A DNA stretch of 64,000 bases from an uncultured Opitutia bacterium. GTDB taxonomy: Bacteria > Verrucomicrobiota > Verrucomicrobiia > Opitutales > Opitutaceae. This document shows, piece by piece, positions 58,541 through 64,000 of this stretch. Numbering within the stretch: the first letter of the stretch is position 1; each line of letters starts with the position of its first letter. The notes beneath the pieces are model-generated. The model was not told the origin of the DNA, searched no databases, and saw nothing but the letters and a program-made list of their open reading frames with translations. The stretch spans positions 124,001-188,000 of the forward strand of contig CAIKHO010000074.1 in the NCBI GenBank assembly GCA_903827245.1, in the 5' to 3' direction. The position numbers and the translations under genes were made by a program.

Positions 58541-58613
58541 TTGGCCACTGATTCCACAGATGGCACGAATAGCGCATGCGCATCTGTGCCATGTGTGCAA
58601 TCAGTGGCCAAAA
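58541..58613. repeat. Palindrome, TTGGCCACTGATT family (second copy)
   Basis: Left arm TTGGCCACTGATTCCACAGA (58541-), right arm ending TCAGTGGCCAAAA (58613). Arms are complementary with few mismatches. Sister of 34754-34850. Between gpmI and aspS on the same strand. Confidence 0.75.
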
Positions 58614-58650
58614 TCCGAATGGACCATGGGTAAGGGGCCGGAGACCCGCG

Positions 58651-60234
58651 CTACCCCAAAATCAAACTCTCTCCCGTCATCTCCTTCGGCTTGGGCAGGC
58701 CCATGAGTTGCAGGACCGTCGGCGCGATATCCGCCAGCCGGCCACCCGTGCGCATCTTGGTTTTCCCCGCGACCAGCCCGTCGCCCACTGCAAAGACTTC
58801 CACCAAGTTTAACGTATGCGAGGTGTGCGGCACGTTGTTGATCGTATCCCACATCTGCTCGGCGTTGCCATGGTCGGCGAGGATCACCGCCTTGCCGTGC
58901 ACCGAGTCGAGCGCGGCCAGCAATTCCCCCACCCCGCGGTCGGTCGCCTCCACCGCCTTGATCGCGGCCGGCAGCGAACCGGTATGGCCGACCATGTCCG
59001 GATTCGCGTAATTCACCACAATCAGGCCGTACTTGCCGGAAAGGATCGCCGCCTTCGCCGCCTTCGTTACCTCGGCCGCGGACATCTCGGGCTGCATGTC
59101 GTAAGTCGGCACCTTGGGGCTCGGCGGACACGCGCGGTCCTCGCCGGGAAACGGCTCCGCGCGGTAGTTGTTGAAGAAAAACGTCACGTGCGGGTTCTTC
59201 TCCGTCTCGGCGCAGCGAAACTGGGCGATGCCGGCGTCGGCCACCACCTGCCCGAGGATATTCTTCAACTGCTCGGGCTTGGGCGAAATCACCTTCACCG
59301 GCAGGCCGGCCTCATACTCCGTCATCGTTGCATAGTAGAGATCGAGCTTGGGCCCGCGATCGAAGCCCTTGAAGTCGTCGAGCACGAACGCCTTCGTGAT
59401 CTCGCGCGGGCGGTCGCCGCGGTAGTTGTAGAAGAGAATCGCATCGCCGTTGTCGATCGTCGCCACCGGCTTGCCATCCGGGCCGACCACCCAGGTGGCC
59501 GCCACGAACTCGTCGCCGTGCTGCGTCGCGCTGAGCGGTGCATCGTAATACTGCTGCACGGCCGCCACCGCATTCGGCGCCGTGGCCTCGGCCTTGCGGC
59601 CGGTCAGCATGTCGTAGGCCTTCTGCACGCGCTCCCAGCGGTTGTCGCGGTCCATCGCCCAGAAACGGCCGCAAACCGTGGCGATCCGGCCCACTCCGAT
59701 TTTTTTGCACTCGGCGTCGACCTCGGCCACATAGCGCAGCCCGCTCATCGGCGGCGTGTCGCGGCCGTCGGTGAACGCATGGATGAACACGTCCTTCACC
59801 CCGTCCTCCTTCGCCTGGCGCAGGATGCCGTAGAGATGCTCGAGCATGCCGTGCACGCCGGCGTCGCTGACGATGCCCATCAGGTGCAGGCGCGAGCCGC
59901 GCGACTTCACGCGCTCGACCGCGCCGCGCCACACCGGGTTGGACGCCAGCCGTTTTTCCGAAAAAAGCTTGTTCAGCCGCACCAGCTCCTGGTCGACGAT
60001 GCGCCCCGCGCCGATGTTCTCGTGACCGACCTCGCTGTTGCCCATGATGCCGTCCGGCAGGCCCACATCGAGGCCCGACGCCTTCACCAGCGCGACGGGA
60101 TATTTTGCGTGCAGCAGGTCATCGCAGGGTTTCTGCGCGAGGACGGTCGCATTGAACTTGTCCTGCCCGGGATCGGGATTCTTGCCCCAGCCGTCGCGGA
60201 TGACGAGGAGAACGGGTGTGCGCGGAGTACTCAT
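58651..60234 (-). CDS. gpmI: 2,3-bisphosphoglycerate-independent phosphoglycerate mutase
   Basis: Glycolysis/gluconeogenesis: interconverts 3- and 2-phosphoglycerate through a phosphoserine. Alkaline-phosphatase fold with two metal sites: 'VIRDGWG' (Asp12), nucleophile Ser in 'GNSEVGHENIGAGR' near 66, 'HAFTDGRDTPP', 'NYRGDRPREIT', 'YANPDMVGHTG', 'LADHGNAEQMWD' and 'PHTSHTLNLV'. 527 aa, standard. ATG 60234; upstream is repeat DNA. Confidence 0.96.
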   Translation of the reverse strand: MSTPRTPVLLVIRDGWGKNPDPGQDKFNATVLAQKPCDDLLHAKYPVALVKASGLDVGLPDGIMGNSEVGHENIGAGRIVDQELVRLNKLFSEKRLASNPVWRGAVERVKSRGSRLHLMGIVSDAGVHGMLEHLYGILRQAKEDGVKDVFIHAFTDGRDTPPMSGLRYVAEVDAECKKIGVGRIATVCGRFWAMDRDNRWERVQKAYDMLTGRKAEATAPNAVAAVQQYYDAPLSATQHGDEFVAATWVVGPDGKPVATIDNGDAILFYNYRGDRPREITKAFVLDDFKGFDRGPKLDLYYATMTEYEAGLPVKVISPKPEQLKNILGQVVADAGIAQFRCAETEKNPHVTFFFNNYRAEPFPGEDRACPPSPKVPTYDMQPEMSAAEVTKAAKAAILSGKYGLIVVNYANPDMVGHTGSLPAAIKAVEATDRGVGELLAALDSVHGKAVILADHGNAEQMWDTINNVPHTSHTLNLVEVFAVGDGLVAGKTKMRTGGRLADIAPTVLQLMGLPKPKEMTGESLILG

Positions 60235-60557
60235 GGAAAATCAGAAGACCACGGATGACACGGATAGACACGGATAAAAGGCAGAATTCATTCCAATTCG
60301 GTCGCATTTTTTGCCGCGAAAAAGCACGAGATGACACAAAAACAGAATCTCGGGATGGATCGCTTTCATGTCATTTTGAGGCTTTTCGTGGCAAGGCTCC
60401 GGGGATTCTGCGCCTTGGTTTGAAATCGCCCTGCTCCCCAAACCCACTCCTGTTCCGGTTCACACTAGGTGCAGCAGCTGGGCCACTGATCGTTTCGGCT
60501 TAAAAATTTCCGCGTTGTGCCGTAGTTGGCAGCAGTAATGCTAGAAGGGAGTACGAG
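60235..60557. other. 323-bp gene-free gap with dispersed repeats
   Basis: 60251-60283 reads CCACGGATGACACGGATAGA..., a variant of the ...CTGATT-CACGGATGG... family. A palindrome TTTTTTGCCGCGAAAAAGCA (60307-) / GGCTTTTCGTGGCAA (60380-60394) is the second copy of the 16131-16270 family. Near 60485-60501 a GATCGTTTCGGCTTAA sequence resembles the MITE-like end at 9231. A GGGAG ribosome-binding site lies at 60547-60551. Confidence 0.65.
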
Positions 60558-60875
60558 ATGACACTCATCATCCGGGATCAATTGGTGAATCCGCCGACGT
60601 GGTTCGCCTCATTCCGCGACCTGACGCTTTACTGCCACGTCTTCCTGCGCGACGACATCGTGATCGAATCCGAGGACCCGGACCCGTATTATTCCTGGAT
60701 GCGCCCCCGCGGCGGCATGGACTTCGTCGAGGACTTTGTCCGACCCGGCACCGAGGACGGCGTCCACCTAGATGTGGAGCACAACTACCCCCGCTCGATC
60801 ATCACCGACCGCATCGCCCCCGAAAACGTCCACCGCCTCATCGCCCGCATCCGTTACTGCCGCGGATTGGTCTAA
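60558..60875 (+). CDS. Hypothetical protein, 105 aa
   Basis: Small soluble protein, not recognised. The sequence is rich in aromatic and acidic residues ('DPDPYYSWMRPRGGMDFVEDF') and ends 'RLIARIRYCRGLV'. A good Shine-Dalgarno (GGGAG, 7 bp before ATG) supports it as a real gene. A hairpin at 60882-60910 follows, so it is likely a single-gene unit. Confidence 0.6.
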   Translation: MTLIIRDQLVNPPTWFASFRDLTLYCHVFLRDDIVIESEDPDPYYSWMRPRGGMDFVEDFVRPGTEDGVHLDVEHNYPRSIITDRIAPENVHRLIARIRYCRGLV

Positions 60876-60881
60876 GCAGAC

Positions 60882-60910
60882 AGGCCAAACGGACCAAACT
60901 CGTTTGGCCT
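60882..60910 (+). terminator. Hairpin after the 105-aa gene
   Basis: AGGCCAAACG (60882-60891), 9-nt loop, CGTTTGGCCT (60901-60910), then TCGTTT. Perfect 10-bp stem with only a weak T-run. Confidence 0.5.
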
Positions 60911-60951
60911 TCGTTTGACTTCGCCCCAAAACTATCGACCAATTCCGGCGC

Positions 60952-61986
60952 ATGCCCAAACGCGCCGTTCTCCTCGTCAACCTCGGCTCGCCTGACTCCA
61001 CGTCAGTGCCGGATGTTCGCCGCTACCTGCGCGAGTTTCTGGGCGATGACCGCGTGCTCGACATGAATCCCGCGCTGCGCTGGATCCTCCTCGAGGGCAT
61101 CATTCTTCGCACCCGGCCAAAAAAATCCGCCCACGCCTATGCGCAGGTCTGGACGAAGGACGGCTCACCCCTCGTCGTCACGTCCCGGAGCGTCCGCGAC
61201 AAGCTCGCGGCTGCACTCGGTCCCACCACGCCTGTCTATCTCGCCATGCGTTATGGCAACCCGTCCATCGCCTCCATCGTCGCCAAAATTGCCGCGGATG
61301 GCGTGGAGGAGATCCTGCTTTTCCCCCAGTACCCGCACTACGCGATGTCGTCGTGGGAGACGGTGGTCGTGAAGGTTTTCGAGGAAGCAGCCCGACAGGC
61401 TCCCGGCTTGAAGCTGAAGACAGTCCAACCGTTCTTTGCCGATGACGACTATATCAAGGCCATGCACGCCGTCGCCGCTCCTTACCTGGCCCAGCCCCAC
61501 GATCATGTGCTGTTCAGCTATCATGGGCTGCCCGAGCGACACATGCGCAAAGCCGACTCGTCGCACGCCCACTGCCTGACCGTCGCTGATTGCTGCAACA
61601 CCTGCTCGCCGGCCCACGCCACGTGTTATCGGGCGCAGATCGTGAAAACCACTCAGGCCTTCGCCCGCGAAGCCGGGCTCGCACCGGAAAAGCATTCCGT
61701 CTCGTTTCAATCCCGACTCGTCGGCGAACCCTGGCTCAGGCCCTTCACCGACAAGGAATTGGTCCGATTGCCTGCCGAAGGCAAAAAGCGGTTGCTCGTG
61801 CTCTGCCCGGCGTTTGTTGCCGACTGCCTGGAGACCCTTGAGGAGATCGCCATGCAAGGCCGTGAAACATTTTTAGCGGCCGGAGGGGAATCATTTACGC
61901 AAATTCCATGCCTCAACGATCAGCCCGCCTATATTGATTTTCTCGCAAATCGTGTGCATTTCTGGCTGACTGGCAGGCCTACTTGA
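60952..61986 (+). CDS. hemH: Ferrochelatase
   Basis: Inserts ferrous iron into protoporphyrin IX, the last step of protohaem synthesis. Family blocks: 'AVLLVNLGSPDS', 'YGNPSIAS', 'LFPQYPHYAMSSWE', catalytic His in 'VLFSYHGLPERHMRK', and 'SFQSRLVGEPWLRPF' with 'CPAFVADCLETLEEI'. A Cys-rich insert 'CLTVADCCNTCSPAHATCY' (about 205-225) follows the catalytic His, as in some Bacteroidota-like ferrochelatases. 344 aa. Its TGA stop overlaps the TTG start of the next gene. Confidence 0.95.
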   Translation: MPKRAVLLVNLGSPDSTSVPDVRRYLREFLGDDRVLDMNPALRWILLEGIILRTRPKKSAHAYAQVWTKDGSPLVVTSRSVRDKLAAALGPTTPVYLAMRYGNPSIASIVAKIAADGVEEILLFPQYPHYAMSSWETVVVKVFEEAARQAPGLKLKTVQPFFADDDYIKAMHAVAAPYLAQPHDHVLFSYHGLPERHMRKADSSHAHCLTVADCCNTCSPAHATCYRAQIVKTTQAFAREAGLAPEKHSVSFQSRLVGEPWLRPFTDKELVRLPAEGKKRLLVLCPAFVADCLETLEEIAMQGRETFLAAGGESFTQIPCLNDQPAYIDFLANRVHFWLTGRPT

Positions 61987-64000
61987 GTGAGCCCGTCTCC
62001 AGTCCAATTTTAGCGATCAATTCCGGACGCATTACGCCTCCGGAATATCCGGCTGTTCTCCTGCTCAATGCCGGCGGAGCCATCACGACGGCTAACGCCT
62101 CGGCCCGCACCCTCTGGCAGACCGCCGAGGCGGAACTCATCGGCGAGCACTTTGCCAGTCTGTTCGCGTTCGACGTCGTTTCCAATGAACCGGACTGGCT
62201 CGAGGCGCAGTGGGACGTCCTGCTCTCTGCCGCGCTGGAGCAGTCCATCCCGCTGAAAGCCCAGCCGCGCGAGGGCGCACCGCGCGCCGTCCGCGTGCGC
62301 CTGGAAAAGGCTCTCGCCGCCACGCCGGGATATTTCGCCGTTGTGGAAACATCGGCGCCCGTCACGTCCGCTACTGCCTCCGCCGTGCCAGCCAAGGCCG
62401 ATGGCCTCGCGTTGCTCGCCGAGAAAGGCACCGCCGGTTTCTTCGACCTGCACTTCAAGGAGAACCGCATCCATTACTCCCCGGCGTGGAAAAAACTCCT
62501 CGGCTATGTCGACGCGGAACTGCCCAACACCTACGCCACCTGGCTGAAACTGATTCATCCCGACGATTCCGGCGCCGCTCCCGACAAGCTCGGCAAGAAA
62601 CCCGGCGCCGGGCCGCGCCCCTTCACCGTCGAGTTTCGGATGAAACACCGCCGCGGCCACGATGTGTGGATCCAAGCGGTCGGCCTGCAGGTTGTCGGGG
62701 AGGACGGCACCCTTGAACGTGTGGTCGGCACCCATCTCGATATCACCGAACGCAAGGAACTCGAGGAGGCCAGCCTGGCCAACGACGACCGTTTCCAGGC
62801 CTTGAGCGACGAGGCCGGTCCGCTCGGCGCCTTCGAGCTCGATTTCGGCCAGAAGCGTTTCTGGTTCTCCTCTGCGTGGAAAAAGCTTCTCGGGTACGCG
62901 GATGAGGAGCTCCCCGATGGTCCGGACACGCTGCTCGCCGTGCTGCCGCCCGCGGACGTTGAAGCGGGAGTGACCGCCTATTTTCTCGGCCGCGCGACCG
63001 GGCAGACGTCCTTTGTCGAAACCGTCCAACTGCGGCACAAGGACGGCAGCCTGCGCCCGATGTTGCTCGGGGTGCATCGCTCACTCACCCGCAAGCGCGA
63101 ACTCGCGCGGGTCGTGGGCTTTTGCTGTCCGCTGCCGGCCACCGCGGCCGGCGGCAGTGCGACGGGTGACAGCCTGACTTCGGACAAGCTGATCGAGGCG
63201 GCCTTTGATGCGGTGGCCGAGGGTGTGTTGGTGACCGATGGCAAAGGCCGGATTCTCCAGCTCAATTCCACCGCGGCCCGGCTGCTCAACCTGGCGGCCG
63301 CAAAGGCGCGCGGCCAGCCGGTCGCGGACGTCTTCCGCCTTGTGAACCGCCAGACCGGACGACCGGGCGATGACCCGGTCGACCGCGCACTCAGCACCGA
63401 CGAACCGCTGCCTTTGATCAACGATCAAGCGCTCGCACCCGCCGTGGAAGGCGGAAACCCGACGCCCATCTCCTGGACCGCCCGCCCCGCCCTCGACCAA
63501 GGCGGCCGTGCCCTCGGGGTCGTCATCGTCTTCCGCGACCCTGACGAAATGCGCCTCACACCGGACGAGCTCGTGAAGGCCAATCGTTTCGAGTCGCTCG
63601 GTCTGCTCGCCGGCGGCATCGCCCACGATTTCAACAACCTGCTCACTACGATCCTCGGCGGCGTCTCGCTCGCCAAGGACAACCGCAACTACTCCTCCCT
63701 CGAGGACGCCGAGAAAGCCTGCCTCACCGCGAAAGGACTGACCAAGCAGCTGCTCGCCTTCGCCAAGGGCGGCTCCGGCACCCAGGTGGTCGCCGGCGTG
63801 AAGGAGATCCTCGAGGACACCGTCAAGATCGCCGCCGCCGGCTCCGTCGCCACTGTCACGATCGAGGTGGCGGAGGGGATCCATCCGGTGCTGGTTGATC
63901 GTGCGCAGATCCTCCAGGTGTTTCAGAACCTGGTCGTCAATGCCCTCCAGGCCATGCCGCCGGCGCCGCACCCGGGCCAGGTGCAGCTGCGCGCGGCCAA
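61983..64000 (+). CDS. PAS-domain sensor histidine kinase, 3' end outside window
   Basis: Runs off the right edge (672 codons visible, no stop). Three or four PAS/PAC modules: about residues 15-95 ('VLLLNAGGAITTANASART'), 140-260 ('FFDLHFKENRIHYSPAW', with PAC 'THLDITERKEL'), 270-380 ('FELDFGQKRFWFSSAW') and 405-515 ('GVLVTDGKGRILQLNSTAA'). The phospho-acceptor is His548 in 'LAGGIAHDFNNLLTTILGG', and the N-box 'FQNLVVNALQAM' is reached before the edge. The H-D-F-N-N type often carries a C-terminal receiver. The start is TTG 61983, overlapping the hemH stop (TTGA); GTG 61987 in another frame stops at once. Confidence 0.85.
   Translation, partial: MSEPVSSPILAINSGRITPPEYPAVLLLNAGGAITTANASARTLWQTAEAELIGEHFASLFAFDVVSNEPDWLEAQWDVLLSAALEQSIPLKAQPREGAPRAVRVRLEKALAATPGYFAVVETSAPVTSATASAVPAKADGLALLAEKGTAGFFDLHFKENRIHYSPAWKKLLGYVDAELPNTYATWLKLIHPDDSGAAPDKLGKKPGAGPRPFTVEFRMKHRRGHDVWIQAVGLQVVGEDGTLERVVGTHLDITERKELEEASLANDDRFQALSDEAGPLGAFELDFGQKRFWFSSAWKKLLGYADEELPDGPDTLLAVLPPADVEAGVTAYFLGRATGQTSFVETVQLRHKDGSLRPMLLGVHRSLTRKRELARVVGFCCPLPATAAGGSATGDSLTSDKLIEAAFDAVAEGVLVTDGKGRILQLNSTAARLLNLAAAKARGQPVADVFRLVNRQTGRPGDDPVDRALSTDEPLPLINDQALAPAVEGGNPTPISWTARPALDQGGRALGVVIVFRDPDEMRLTPDELVKANRFESLGLLAGGIAHDFNNLLTTILGGVSLAKDNRNYSSLEDAEKACLTAKGLTKQLLAFAKGGSGTQVVAGVKEILEDTVKIAAAGSVATVTIEVAEGIHPVLVDRAQILQVFQNLVVNALQAMPPAPHPGQVQLRAA

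Overview
This is GC-rich chromosomal DNA, most likely from a member of Opitutaceae or a close relative (Verrucomicrobiota). That placement is an inference. It rests on an extracellular subtilase ending in two 'NISARAQVG' repeats, a large TonB-dependent receptor with an EF-hand-like N-terminus and an 'LSPF' TonB box, an RND-free Gram-negative envelope gene set (waaA, polysaccharide export lipoprotein, M16 periplasmic peptidases), and very many palindromic intergenic repeats. The content is mostly housekeeping. There is no rRNA, CRISPR, phage, transposase or defence island. One tRNA is present, tRNA-Leu(GAG).

Layout. 0-9 kb: 3' part of an MFS transporter, waaA (Kdo transferase, minus) and two tandem M16 peptidases, the second fused to a TonB C-terminal domain. 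9-16 kb: a nested repeat block; a tetR-fabF pair; then HIT, phoH, pgpH and ybeY. 16-26 kb: DUF502 membrane protein, RecO-like protein, a nuclease-helicase fusion with palindromic insertions in frame, a lipoprotein and a 1417-aa subtilase with beta-propeller repeats. 26-31 kb: a GntR-ABC exporter operon with one intact permease and one frameshifted copy. 31-36 kb: pyrR-pyrB-pyrC, a CPBP protease, thiL and tsaE. 36-46 kb: a large protein of unknown function, tRNA-Leu, cysE, pyrD, an acidic-tailed protein, a polysaccharide export lipoprotein, hemB and cysS. 46-54 kb: thrS without a TGS domain, the TonB-dependent receptor and a TMTC-like membrane/TPR protein. 54-62 kb: glnK-amtB-glnK behind a clear sigma-54 promoter, aspS, gpmI, a small unknown protein and hemH. 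62-64 kb: a PAS-rich hybrid-type histidine kinase that runs off the window.

Working together: pyrR/pyrB/pyrC with the separate pyrD cover part of pyrimidine synthesis. hemB and hemH are two haem steps. phoH-pgpH-ybeY is a conserved RNA/c-di-AMP housekeeping cluster. glnK2, amtB and glnK1 form a nitrogen-responsive ammonium uptake unit.

The most unusual layer is not a gene. At least a dozen palindromic elements, many with a GTAG foot typical of REP sequences, lie between genes. Related elements also sit in frame inside two essential-looking genes (helicase and pyrR), and in two places the GTAG foot itself provides the stop codon. One block at 9.05-9.31 kb is a Russian-doll insertion, and a related sequence lacking the insert lies at 51.88 kb.
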